This document shows, piece by piece, positions 36,292-45,528 of a DNA stretch of 64,000 nucleotides; positions within the stretch are counted from its first letter, which is position 1; each line of letters opens with the position of its first letter. Made by a program: the position numbers and the translations under genes. The DNA comes from Rhizobium jaguaris (GTDB taxonomy: Bacteria > Pseudomonadota > Alphaproteobacteria > Rhizobiales > Rhizobiaceae): positions 2,285,501-2,349,500 of the forward strand of contig NZ_CP032694.1 of NCBI RefSeq assembly GCF_003627755.1, given 5' to 3'. The notes under the pieces are model-generated. The model searched no databases. It had not been told where the DNA came from and worked only from the letters and a program-made list of their open reading frames with translations.

Positions 36292-36612
36292 TTAGGCTTG
36301 GCGCTCCGGAACATGCACGACGAGGCCGTCAAGCTCTTTGGCCACCTTGATCTGACAGGACAGGCGCGAATTCGGGCGGACGTCGAAAGCGAAATCCAGC
36401 ATGTCCTCTTCCATCGGCTCCGGGCTGCCGACCTTCTCCACCCATTCCTCATCGACATAGACATGACAGGTGGCGCAGGCACAAGCGCCGCCACATTCCG
36501 CCTCGATGCCAGGCACGGAATTGCGCACGGCATTTTCCATTACGGTGGAGCCATCCTCGGCATCGAGGTCAAAACGGGTACCGTCGAAAGCGACGATGGT
36601 CAGTTTGGTCAT
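36292..36612 (-). CDS. [2Fe-2S] ferredoxin, adrenodoxin type
   Basis: 106-aa electron carrier. Cluster cysteines are in [11 protein letters not shown] (C40, C46, C49), with a fourth near residue 85 in [19 protein letters not shown] is the acidic helix that docks reductases in this class. It stands alone, so its partner (iron-sulfur assembly, cytochrome P450 or another oxygenase) is not revealed by context. Confidence 0.93.
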   Translation of the reverse strand: MTKLTIVAFDGTRFDLDAEDGSTVMENAVRNSVPGIEAECGGACACATCHVYVDEEWVEKVGSPEPMEEDMLDFAFDVRPNSRLSCQIKVAKELDGLVVHVPERQA

Positions 36613-36761
36613 ATGAGTGAATTCCGGTATTCGTGAGTGAAGGGGTAGATCCGGAATTTTTCTTCCAACAATTCCCGAGGGCAGTCAACAATTGCGCCAC
36701 CGAAACGGCTGAAACCATCTGGTGGCGCAGGTAGACACTGACAATTTCGGGTGGCCTTAGC

Positions 36762-37130
36762 TCAACGCGACAGTCTCAGAATGAAGTTCTCCGCTTCAAC
36801 GACGCAGGCCGTGACCGTCGCCATGCGAGTTGGGTCGCCGATATCGCTTTCGAGCGCATTGGCGGCATCGGCCACCTTGAATGCGCCAACGGCGCTTGCC
36901 GCACCCTTCAACCGGTGCGAAGCGGCCACGGCGCGCTTGCGATCGCCGCTGCCGATTTCCTGCAGGCAGGACCGCGCCTGCCGGGCAAACATCTGAAGCA
37001 CTTCCACTTCCAGGGCCTTGTCGCCCATCGTCTGCTTCGCGAGGTGAACCAGGTCGATCGCCCGCTCCCGCGATGGCGCCGCGCCGCGCGAATTGTCCGG
37101 CGCTTCGAACGCGATATTTAATGCTGCCAT
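36762..37130 (-). CDS. Stand-alone Hpt phosphotransfer protein
   Basis: 122-aa four-helix histidine phosphotransfer protein. The phosphorylatable His is H72 in SHRLKGAASAVGA. It carries no kinase or receiver domain. The ATG at 37130 has GGAGA in front; the frame goes to 37181. It is divergent from the growth-pole gene and shares with it the upstream region that carries CtrA-like boxes. A role in a cell-cycle phosphorelay is attractive but unproven. Confidence 0.85.
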   Translation of the reverse strand: MAALNIAFEAPDNSRGAAPSRERAIDLVHLAKQTMGDKALEVEVLQMFARQARSCLQEIGSGDRKRAVAASHRLKGAASAVGAFKVADAANALESDIGDPTRMATVTACVVEAENFILRLSR

Positions 37131-37249
37131 GTGCCAAATCTCCCGTCTTATATCTATAACTGTCTCTGGGATTTGCCGCATGCTTGCGGCCTGCCGATGG
37201 CCATCGAGTTAAATTTTGGCACATTCGGGGCGGAAATCTCGGGACATGG

Positions 37250-37263
37250 TTAACGCGCGTTAA
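37250..37263. promoter_or_regulatory. Palindrome TTAACGCGCGTTAA, possible CtrA-related half-site pair
   Basis: Perfect 14-bp palindrome with two TTAA halves separated by 6 bp, one less than the CtrA consensus spacing. It lies 49 bp upstream of a full-consensus site. Confidence 0.35.
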
Positions 37264-37311
37264 ACATGGCTAAATTATTAGGTTTTCAGCAAGTTGCGAC
37301 GACGAAAAGTG

Positions 37312-37326
37312 TTAACAATGGCTTAA
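37312..37326. promoter_or_regulatory. Candidate CtrA box TTAA-N7-TTAA
   Basis: Exact match to the CtrA full-site spacing; read on the minus strand it extends to TTAA-N7-TTAAC. It lies about 180 bp from the hpt start and 300 bp from the growth-pole gene start. Confidence 0.5.
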
Positions 37327-37623
37327 TGCGGCACGTCGTCGACTGTGGAATTAATTGTCACGCTTGGGGGAATGTGTCACTACGGTACTGATAAATTGGG
37401 TTCATGGCGTATGCCTTTGCCCAAGAGGTGGATAGTGGTAATGTTTTAATACCATCCGTTTGAAAAAGCGGTTATCCACTCTGAAATGTAACGGGAAATC
37501 CATCTCCGACATCAGTCAGGGGCGGGTAACCCTACGGGAGGCAGGGTTCGTCTTTTCTGGACGTTGGCGGATTTCCGGAAAAGGCACGGCAGGCCCGACC
37601 GAGTTGTAACGAGGCGTAACCGC

Positions 37624-40600
37624 ATGGCGAACAAAAAGTACATCGAGTCGATCGAAGACAAGGCCTTTCAGGCCCTGGACGAAGCTTTGCAGATCGATTT
37701 CAGTGACGAGAACTTGGAGCCTCGCAGCGGTTCAACGCCTGACGCCCCGGAGACAAGAGTGTCTGAGCCATCGCCTTCAAAACAGACTCAGGATGAAGCC
37801 GCACGCAAAGCGGCCGCAGCGCGCAGCGCCACCGCTGCCGCCGCGGCGGCCCGACCGGCTGAAGTGCCGAAGAGCCCCATCTTTGCTCCAGCCAACGACG
37901 CCAACCGCGTCAGCCCGGCCAGCATCCTGAAATCGCTTGATGGCGCCTCTCAAAGCCACGCCGTACGCAACGCGACGATTTTTTCGCTGTTCTGGATCGT
38001 CGGCGGCATCGGCCTCGCCTTCCTGCTTTACGGACCGCAGCTCCTGAATATTCGGACGGTCGCCGATCTCGCCGCCCTTCCCGGCGTCATCGCGTGCATC
38101 ATCGGTATCATCGTTCCCGTCCTGCTGTTCTATGCTTTCGGCGTGATGATTTCGCGCGCCCAGGATATGCGCAACGCCGCCCGCTCCATGGCGGAAGTGG
38201 CGCTGCGCCTCGCCGAACCAGAAACGGTTGCCTCCGAGCGCATCATGACGGTCGGTCAGGCCGTGCGCCGCGAAGTCTCAGCCATGAACGAAGGCATCGA
38301 GCGGACGATCGCCCGTGCCACCGAGCTCGAGACGTTGGTACATACCGAAGTCAATGCGCTGGAGCGCAGCTATGCCGACAACGAGCTGCGCGTGCGCGGT
38401 CTCGTGCATGAACTCGGCTCCGAGCGCGACGCCATCGTCAACCATGCCGAACGCATCCGCTCCTCGATCGTCGGCGTGCACGACCAGATCAAGGAAGATC
38501 TGTCGCTCGCGACCGAAGAAATTGCCGTGCGCCTGTCGACCTCGGGCGAAGCTTTCGCCTCGATGATCGATACGCGCGCCGCGACGCTGATGGAGAAGTC
38601 CGATTCTGCCTTGGAGGCACTTGGCACCCTACTCGCCGCCAAGACCGACAGCCTCTTGCAGAACGTCAATGCTTCCGGCGTCGCGCTAAGCCAGGAATTC
38701 GACACGCGTCTCGAATCTCTGTCTTCGACGCTCGCTGAGCGCGGCAATGAGCTATTGAGCCAGTTCGAAACCCGTGCCTCAACGCTCGATGCCAACACCG
38801 AGAAGCTGAACACCGCCCTCAATGATCGTGCTCGTCAGTTGAATGAGACGTTGGTCGCTCGCACCCGGGAAATCAGCGAAAGCCTCACCGGCAGCGAACG
38901 CTCGATCACCGGCACGCTCGATGACGTACTCTCCAAGCTCAACACCGCCCTCGACGAAAAAGGTGCGAGCTTCCGGCAGAGCCTGCAGTCGACCGCAGAC
39001 GACACCATTATGGATATCGACCTGCGCACCGGCTTCTTCGAGGAACGCATGCAGTCGACCGTGGCGCAGATTTCGACTGCCTTCGACGAGCGGGTCTCGG
39101 AATTCACCTCGGCCTTCGACAAGCGCGCCGGTTCGCTGGACAGCAAGCTGTCGGAAAGCCTGACACGGATCAACGAAACGCTCAGCGGCGGCTCGGATGC
39201 TATTGACGGTATTCTGAATTCCAGCATCGAGCGCATCGGCTCTTCGCTGACCGACCAGTCTTTTGCCCTGGCGACGACACTTGCCACCAGCCAGGAAGTA
39301 ATGGAAAGCGCCATCGGCTCCAAGGCCGGCGAGATCGCTTCCGCTCTCGAGGGGGCAACGAGCGGGATTACCGCGGCCCTGACCTCCGGTACCAGCGAAC
39401 TGCACTCCACCCTCGCCTCGCATGCTGGCAGCTTCACGTCCGCCGTCCAAGGTGTAGCGCGCGACGTCTCCACCGCCCTGCAGAGCGGCACCGAGGAACT
39501 CACCTCCGCCTTTGCCGGCCGCTCTAGCGAACTCTCCGATTCGCTTGCCGCGCATTCCGGCGAATTCAGCAAGGCTCTGCAGACGGCAACGTCGGATATC
39601 TCCTCTGCGCTGAACAAGGGCACGAGTGAGCTGACCAACACTTTCCTCGGCCGCGCCAACGAGATCAACAATACGCTTTCCGCCCGCACTGGCGAGATCA
39701 CCCAGGCGCTGGGTTCGGCACATGAGCGCATCGACGCGGTGATGGCCGAGCGCAGCAGCGCGCTGTTCGGCGCGCTTTCCGACAACCAGTCGCGCTTCGA
39801 GCAGACGTTGGCCGAGCGCTCCGAAGGTATCATCAATGCGGTCAGCGGCAGCCATGAGCATCTGACCGCTGCCCTTGACGAGCGCACCTCGATGCTGGCG
39901 ATCTCGCTTGCCGAAAACCAGCTTCGTCTTGAGAACACACTGGCAAGCCGCGCCGATGCGATCGCCAGCAACGTTGCCGAAACGCACAGCAAGCTGGCCG
40001 ACACCTTGGACGACAAGGTCATGGCGCTCGCCATCGCGCTATCAGACGGCCAGGCGCGCATCGAAGATACTTTGACCGGCCGCGCTGAGAGCCTGACCAG
40101 CGCGCTCGCCGATACGCACAACAAGCTCGCCGACACGCTTGACGACAAGACGATGGCCCTCGCCATCGCTCTCTCCGATAGCCAGGCGCGCCTGGAAGAC
40201 ACTTTGTCCGGCCGCGTCGAGGGCTTCGCCGGCGCCATTGCCGATACGCACAACGCACTGGCGAGCACCTTGGACGACAAGACCAAGGCGTTGGCAGTAG
40301 CACTCGCCAGCAGCCAGTCCCGCCTGGAAGAGACGTTGTCCGGCCGTGTCGAAGGTCTGACCAACGCGATTGCCGACACGCATACCAAATTGGCCGACAC
40401 GCTCGACGACAAGACGATGGCGCTCGCCGTCGCGCTCTCTGCGAGCCAGGAACGCCTGGAGGATACCCTCTCCGGTCGCGTCGAAGGCCTGACCAACGCG
40501 ATTGCCGATACACATACCAAATTGGCCGATACGCTCGACGACAAGACGATGGCGCTCGCCGTTGCTCTCTCGGCGAGCCAGGAACGCCTGGAAGACACCC

Positions 40601-43600
40601 TCTCCGGTCGCGTCGAAGGCCTGACCAATGCGATTGCCGATACGCACAGCAAGTTGGCTGAGACGCTCGATGATAAGACGATGGCGCTGGCCGTTGCTCT
40701 CTCGGCGGGTCAGGCGCATCTGGAGGATACACTCTCCGGCCATGCGGATCGCGTTGCGGATACGTTAGACGGCAAGACCAAGGCCCTCGCCGCAGCCTTT
40801 AGCAACGGCCAGTCGCGCCTCGAGGAAACGCTTTCCAATCGCGCTGAAGCGATCACCAACGCTTTCACGGGCAGCCACAATGCCCTTGCCGACGCGCTGG
40901 ACGAAAAGGCGATGGCTCTGGCTATCTCGCTCTCCGACACGCAATCGCGGCTCGAGGATGCTCTGTCCAGCCGTTTGGACGCACTCTCCGATACGGTCGC
41001 CGGCACACACGACAAGATCGTCAACAGCCTCGACGACAAGACGCTGGCGCTGGCCATCGCGCTGTCGGACAACCAGGCCCGGATCGAGGAAACCTTGGCA
41101 AACAGCGCCGAGGCGATCGCCCATGCCGTCAATAGCGGCCACGCAGCACTGACCGACACGCTCGACGACAAGAGCATGTCATTCGCTATCACACTTGCCG
41201 AAAATCAGAACCGCTTCGAAAGTGCCTTGGAATCCCGTGCCAACGCCCTGCTCGACAGCGTAGCCGGTGCGGAGTCCCGCGTCGCCGGCGCTTTTGGCGA
41301 CAAGGCCGATGCCATTCGCGCCGCCTATACCGAAAACCAGGATCGTCTTGACCGCTCGCTCAGCGCCCATACCGAAGCACTCTCCGGCCTGCTCGGTAGC
41401 AGCAGCGACCGCCTCGAAACCGTCGTTGGCGGCTCGGCCGAGCGTATCGAAAACGCGCTCAACACCACCACGCGCCAGCTCGAAAATACACTGGGTGTCG
41501 GCCTGTCGCAGATGGACGAAAACCTTGCCTCTGCCTATGAGCGCATGCGCACCACTTTGGAGGATCGCAGTAACGCTATCAGCCTGACGCTCCGCGACGC
41601 CCATGCACAGATCGACAATACGTTGGCCGAACAGGCGACCGCTATCGGCACGTCGATCGCCACCAGCGCCAGCATGCTGGAAATGTCGCTCGAAGATCGC
41701 GAAGCTTCGCTGCGCCAGACCATCGATGCCAGCGCAAGATCTCTCGAAGAACGCCTGCACGGCGGCGCCGGCGATATTGCCGGCCGCATTCAGCAGGCAG
41801 CCGGCGACATCACGCGCTCGGCCGAGACATTCTCGACCAACCTCAACCAGTCGATCGAAGGCATGACCAGCCGCTTTGCCGAGACCGGCTCGCGCGTCGA
41901 GGCCAGCCTGTCCGCCCTCGAAAACCGCATCCATGATGGTGTCGGCGGCGTTGCCGCGCAGGTTGATGCCGCTGGCAACCGACTGTCCGATACGCTTTCG
42001 AGCGGCATCACCCAAATCGACCGCAGCGGCGACGACGCTGCGGCCCGCATCGCCGCTGCGCTCGACAATCGTCTGGCAACCATGGCGGATGCGATCGACA
42101 GCCGCACGGCCAACCTGAGCCAGGCGCTCGAAAGCGGCAGCGCCCACATTGAGGAGCGCCTGTCGACCATGGACCGCGCCCTCAATGTCGGCCTCGAAGC
42201 CGTCAACCGCACCATCGAAGGCAAGGCCACTAATCTCGCCACGACGCTGCGTACCGCCGTCGCCGATGCCGCTCAGGGCATGGACAGCGAGGCAACGCGC
42301 ACGGCCGATCTGCTTGCCCGCACCGGCCAGCAATTCGCTGACGACCTCGGTAACCGCAGCGACGCCTTCACCCGCGCCATGAACGAGCGTTCCGAAGAGA
42401 TCGTCACGCGCGTCTCGGAAACGCATAACCGCCTGGCGAGCCAGGCTGCCGCCGTCGCCCAAACTTTCTCGGAAGCCGGCAACGCGATCGTCAACAAGGT
42501 CGCCGAGGCCGAGGGCCTTGTGGGCAATCAGGTCAACGCCATCTCCCAGGCGCTGTCCTCCGCCGAGCAATCTCTTGAGGCCCGTGGCGCCGCTATCCGA
42601 AATACGCTTGCCGGCGGCAGCGAACAGATCACCTCGACGATGGCACAGGTCGAGCGCGCGCTGGACGAACGCGGTAATGCGATCCGCACCAGCCTGGAAG
42701 ATCGGGCTCGCGAGATCAACGCGACGCTTGCTGATGTCGACAAGGCTCTGGAAGCCCGTGGCTCGTCAATCCGCTCTTCGCTCGACGAGCGTACGCGCGA
42801 ACTCAATTCCATGCTCGCCGGCCGCTCCAGCGAGCTGTCGCGCCTGATCGACGAAAAGGCCCGCCCGATCGTCGACCGTTACGCGGCAACCGGCCAGGAA
42901 GCGGCGGCACTGATCTCGGCCGTGGCTCAGGAAAGCACTGATCGCCTGCGCGCTGAAAATGCCGCACTGATCAACGCCATCGCATCGCGCACCAACGACA
43001 CGCTGGCAGCGATCTCGGCTCGCACTGAACATGCCGCCAACGCAGTGAGCGCGCTAGAGAACAATCTGCTTGCCAGCGTCAACGGCATTATCGAGCGGCT
43101 GGCAGAGAACAACTCGGCGATCGCCGGCATGCTGAACAGTGCTGCCGAGGAGTTCGCCACCATCGACGGCCGCCTCAACGCGACATCAGCCCGGTTTGCC
43201 GACTCTGCATCGAAGGCGGGAGAAATGGTTTCCGCCTCGACGCGGCTTCTCGAGGGCAAGGTCGACAAGCTCTCGGATATTTCCGGCAAGACGCTGTCGC
43301 AGGTCGGCGGCATCATCGGCCGCTTCGACGAGCATTCCAAGGTTCTGTCGCAGGCCTCGCAGCTTCTGGGCGCCGCGCAATCGAACCTCGTCTCGACGCT
43401 GGAAGAGCGCGAAACGGCGCTACAGAACCTGTCCATTGGCCTGGTCCAGCGTTCGGAAGAGATCGAAAATACCATGCGGGCCCTCGGCAGCATGGTGGAA
43501 AGCGCCTTCGACCGCGCCGAACAGCGTTCCAACCAGGTCACCGGCAATCTGCGTCAGGGCGTGCAGTCCTCCTTTGCCGATATCGGCCGTGTGCTTTCCG

Positions 43601-44853
43601 ATGCGGAAGCCCGCGCCGAACAGGCAGCGGAAACCATGCGTGGTACGCTTCAGAAGGCGGGCGAGGAAGCCAACCAGACCATCGACAGCACTTTCGCCAA
43701 CGCGGAACGTCGCTCGGGCGAACTGACGAACCGCCTCCGCGGCGGCCTCTCCGCTTCGATCTCCGACATCGAGCAGATGCTGACGGAAGCCAGCAAGACC
43801 TCGGACGGTGCAGCCCAGCAGTTGCGCGAGACATTGCGTGTCGCTGTTGACGATGCTGTTGGCCGCTTCTCGGGTGCGACCGATGAGATCCGCCGCTCGG
43901 CAGGCGACATCCGTAGGGAACTCGACCTGACCCGCAGCGAGCTGAAGCGCGGCGCCTTCGACCTGCCGGAAGAGGCCAAGGAGAGTGCTGCCGCCATGCG
44001 TCGTGCCGTCGCTGAGCAGATCAAGGCGCTGCAGGATATTTCGCAGATCGTCGGCCGCTCGACGCAGCAGTTGGAAATCTCCGAACCGTCAGCCCGTGCG
44101 TTGGCCGATGCGCAGCCGGCTCAGCGGCTCCGTCCGGCAGCGCCTGCCCCCTCTGCGCCGGCGCCTACTGCAGGTGCTCCACGGCCTCAGCAAGCCGCGC
44201 CGCAACCGCCCGTTCAGCAGGCAGTACAGCAACCCGCGCCGCAACCGCCGGCTCCGCAGCCGCAGCAACAGCCGCCGATCGAGGCTTTGGGCTTGCGTGG
44301 CACCCTCGCCGATCGTCCGGTTGCACCGCAGCCGCGTCCGGCCGAGACGCCAGCTCCCGCCCGCCAGGAGCCGGCTGCAGGCGGCGGCTGGATCAGCGAT
44401 CTTCTGCGCGGCGCATCGCGCGACGAACATGCCGACCTGCAGCAGCCAGCTCGTCAGACTGCGCCTCGCGCACAAACGGAAGCAGCGCCGGCAGCGCGTA
44501 ATCCGCGGCACGTGGTTGAATCACTGAACTCGCTTTCGGTCGATATCGCCCGCGCCATCGACCACGATGCTTCGGTCGATCTGTGGCGCCGCTATCAGCG
44601 CGGCGAACGGGATGTCTTCACCCGCCGCCTCTACACGCTGAAGGGCCAGCAGACCTTCGACGATATCAAGCGCAAATACGACCGCGAGCCGGAATTCCGC
44701 ACCGCAGTCGACCGCTATATCGCCGATTTCGAAAAGCTGCTTTCGGACGTCGCCCGCACCGACCGCGACCGTAGCGTCACGCAATCCTACCTCACCTCCG
44801 ACACCGGCAAGGTCTACACCATGCTGGCCCATGCCGCAGGCCGTTTGAGCTGA
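37624..44853 (+). CDS. Giant coiled-coil growth-pole protein (GPR/RgsE-like)
   Basis: 2409-aa membrane-anchored protein. An Ala-rich N-terminus (1-110) is followed by two transmembrane helices (about 118-137 and 154-176). Some 1900 residues of 11-residue-period amphipathic helix, apolipoprotein-like, come next. A Pro/Gln-rich linker (about 2159-2292) and a conserved C-terminal domain (about 2296-2409, SVDLWRRYQRGERDVFTRRLYTL) end it. This layout matches the Agrobacterium Growth Pole Ring protein and Sinorhizobium RgsE, large proteins that form a ring at the growing pole and are needed for polar growth. Residues 780-1190 form a 44-residue tandem array. The start is the ATG at 37624 after ACGAGG. 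Strong terminator downstream. Confidence 0.85.
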   Translation: MANKKYIESIEDKAFQALDEALQIDFSDENLEPRSGSTPDAPETRVSEPSPSKQTQDEAARKAAAARSATAAAAAARPAEVPKSPIFAPANDANRVSPASILKSLDGASQSHAVRNATIFSLFWIVGGIGLAFLLYGPQLLNIRTVADLAALPGVIACIIGIIVPVLLFYAFGVMISRAQDMRNAARSMAEVALRLAEPETVASERIMTVGQAVRREVSAMNEGIERTIARATELETLVHTEVNALERSYADNELRVRGLVHELGSERDAIVNHAERIRSSIVGVHDQIKEDLSLATEEIAVRLSTSGEAFASMIDTRAATLMEKSDSALEALGTLLAAKTDSLLQNVNASGVALSQEFDTRLESLSSTLAERGNELLSQFETRASTLDANTEKLNTALNDRARQLNETLVARTREISESLTGSERSITGTLDDVLSKLNTALDEKGASFRQSLQSTADDTIMDIDLRTGFFEERMQSTVAQISTAFDERVSEFTSAFDKRAGSLDSKLSESLTRINETLSGGSDAIDGILNSSIERIGSSLTDQSFALATTLATSQEVMESAIGSKAGEIASALEGATSGITAALTSGTSELHSTLASHAGSFTSAVQGVARDVSTALQSGTEELTSAFAGRSSELSDSLAAHSGEFSKALQTATSDISSALNKGTSELTNTFLGRANEINNTLSARTGEITQALGSAHERIDAVMAERSSALFGALSDNQSRFEQTLAERSEGIINAVSGSHEHLTAALDERTSMLAISLAENQLRLENTLASRADAIASNVAETHSKLADTLDDKVMALAIALSDGQARIEDTLTGRAESLTSALADTHNKLADTLDDKTMALAIALSDSQARLEDTLSGRVEGFAGAIADTHNALASTLDDKTKALAVALASSQSRLEETLSGRVEGLTNAIADTHTKLADTLDDKTMALAVALSASQERLEDTLSGRVEGLTNAIADTHTKLADTLDDKTMALAVALSASQERLEDTLSGRVEGLTNAIADTHSKLAETLDDKTMALAVALSAGQAHLEDTLSGHADRVADTLDGKTKALAAAFSNGQSRLEETLSNRAEAITNAFTGSHNALADALDEKAMALAISLSDTQSRLEDALSSRLDALSDTVAGTHDKIVNSLDDKTLALAIALSDNQARIEETLANSAEAIAHAVNSGHAALTDTLDDKSMSFAITLAENQNRFESALESRANALLDSVAGAESRVAGAFGDKADAIRAAYTENQDRLDRSLSAHTEALSGLLGSSSDRLETVVGGSAERIENALNTTTRQLENTLGVGLSQMDENLASAYERMRTTLEDRSNAISLTLRDAHAQIDNTLAEQATAIGTSIATSASMLEMSLEDREASLRQTIDASARSLEERLHGGAGDIAGRIQQAAGDITRSAETFSTNLNQSIEGMTSRFAETGSRVEASLSALENRIHDGVGGVAAQVDAAGNRLSDTLSSGITQIDRSGDDAAARIAAALDNRLATMADAIDSRTANLSQALESGSAHIEERLSTMDRALNVGLEAVNRTIEGKATNLATTLRTAVADAAQGMDSEATRTADLLARTGQQFADDLGNRSDAFTRAMNERSEEIVTRVSETHNRLASQAAAVAQTFSEAGNAIVNKVAEAEGLVGNQVNAISQALSSAEQSLEARGAAIRNTLAGGSEQITSTMAQVERALDERGNAIRTSLEDRAREINATLADVDKALEARGSSIRSSLDERTRELNSMLAGRSSELSRLIDEKARPIVDRYAATGQEAAALISAVAQESTDRLRAENAALINAIASRTNDTLAAISARTEHAANAVSALENNLLASVNGIIERLAENNSAIAGMLNSAAEEFATIDGRLNATSARFADSASKAGEMVSASTRLLEGKVDKLSDISGKTLSQVGGIIGRFDEHSKVLSQASQLLGAAQSNLVSTLEERETALQNLSIGLVQRSEEIENTMRALGSMVESAFDRAEQRSNQVTGNLRQGVQSSFADIGRVLSDAEARAEQAAETMRGTLQKAGEEANQTIDSTFANAERRSGELTNRLRGGLSASISDIEQMLTEASKTSDGAAQQLRETLRVAVDDAVGRFSGATDEIRRSAGDIRRELDLTRSELKRGAFDLPEEAKESAAAMRRAVAEQIKALQDISQIVGRSTQQLEISEPSARALADAQPAQRLRPAAPAPSAPAPTAGAPRPQQAAPQPPVQQAVQQPAPQPPAPQPQQQPPIEALGLRGTLADRPVAPQPRPAETPAPARQEPAAGGGWISDLLRGASRDEHADLQQPARQTAPRAQTEAAPAARNPRHVVESLNSLSVDIARAIDHDASVDLWRRYQRGERDVFTRRLYTLKGQQTFDDIKRKYDREPEFRTAVDRYIADFEKLLSDVARTDRDRSVTQSYLTSDTGKVYTMLAHAAGRLS
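39961..41200 (+). repeat. 132-bp in-frame tandem repeat array in the growth-pole gene
   Basis: Units start every 132 bp (39961, 40093, 40225, 40357, 40489, 40621), each encoding 44 residues around ADTHxKLADTLDDKTMALA. The units starting at 40357 and 40489 are nearly identical at DNA level. After about 40740 one unit is shortened by 33 bp, and later units diverge. Confidence 0.85.
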
Positions 44854-44876
44854 TTACGCAGGATAGTGCGCAAACG

Positions 44877-44906
44877 AAAATCCCCGGCCGTCGCGCCGGG
44901 GATTTT
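44877..44906 (+). terminator. Terminator of the growth-pole gene
   Basis: 12-bp stem AAAATCCCCGGC / GCCGGGGATTTT with a 6-nt loop, followed by TTGATTC, 23 bp past the stop. Confidence 0.9.
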
Positions 44907-44991
44907 TGATTCAAGCCGCAGTAGTGGAAATTTCCCACATAAAAAGCGGCCCATCGGACCGCTCATTCTCATTTCGAAAATCAGATCAAAC

Positions 44992-45309
44992 TCAGTGAGC
45001 GATCTCAACTTTGGAGATCAGGCCGCTCGTGATGCCGACGAGCAGGAAATTGTTGTCGATCCGAACCCAGTGATAGCCGCGCGGCGGAGCCTTCAGGCGA
45101 TAACGGCGATAGTCGATGCTCTTGGCGCGATGGCGATCAGCAGTCGACAAACGACGGCCCTTGACCCAGTGCCCCTTGTGAACGACGACCTTCTTCTTCT
45201 CAACGACGACCTCTTTGTTGTGGACCGGCGCTGCATTGGCTTCGACGGCCATCGCCAACGGCGCTGCCAGTACGGAAGCGGCAAGAAGGATGGAAAAGAG
45301 CTTCTTCAT
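44992..45309 (-). CDS. RcnB-like small periplasmic protein
   Basis: 105-aa exported protein with signal peptide MKKLFSILLAASVLAAPLAM. The mature part is basic and ends in the RcnB-type motif YRRYRLKAPPRGYHWVRIDNNFLLVG. RcnB of E. coli helps nickel and cobalt homeostasis; many rhizobial relatives have unknown roles and there is no RcnA exporter nearby. Monocistronic. Confidence 0.8.
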   Translation of the reverse strand: MKKLFSILLAASVLAAPLAMAVEANAAPVHNKEVVVEKKKVVVHKGHWVKGRRLSTADRHRAKSIDYRRYRLKAPPRGYHWVRIDNNFLLVGITSGLISKVEIAH

Positions 45310-45476
45310 TGGAATGTTTCCTCAATTCGTTGTTTGTGCCTGCGAATTTATCGCGCAAAGGATAAACCGAATCTGAAAATCATATTAAGGTTTTGTAATA
45401 GAAATTACATGGTTGCAGGGATTTTCTAATGGAATGAGTATACGATGTTGCCAGCAACCAACGGCCTGTAAAAGTC

Positions 45477-45505
45477 CCGCCCGTCTTTCAACCAAAGACG
45501 GGCGG
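45477..45505 (-). terminator. Probable terminator of the sugar-utilisation operon
   Basis: 12-bp perfect stem CCGCCCGTCTTT / AAAGACGGGCGG with a 5-nt loop, 24 bp after the GH43 stop on the minus strand. The T-run (CTTTT) is short. Confidence 0.65.
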
Positions 45506-45528
45506 ACGACCGATAGTAGTCGGGCAAA

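Larger units (their letters stand above)
37131..37623. other. Divergent regulatory region between hpt and the giant growth-pole gene
   Basis: About 490 bp, AT-richer than its flanks, with no convincing ORF. It contains two CtrA-like palindromic sites (listed separately) and should hold both promoters. Confidence 0.6.

Noticed and set aside
39961..41200. CRISPR-like or satellite repeat array
   Set aside because: The 132-bp repeats are in frame, encode amphipathic helix and have no spacers.
38779..42570. Long antisense ORFs (402, 605 and 463 codons) opposite the growth-pole gene
   Set aside because: They mirror the repetitive, GC-biased coding strand; their translations are low-complexity and no ribosome binding sites or family motifs are visible.
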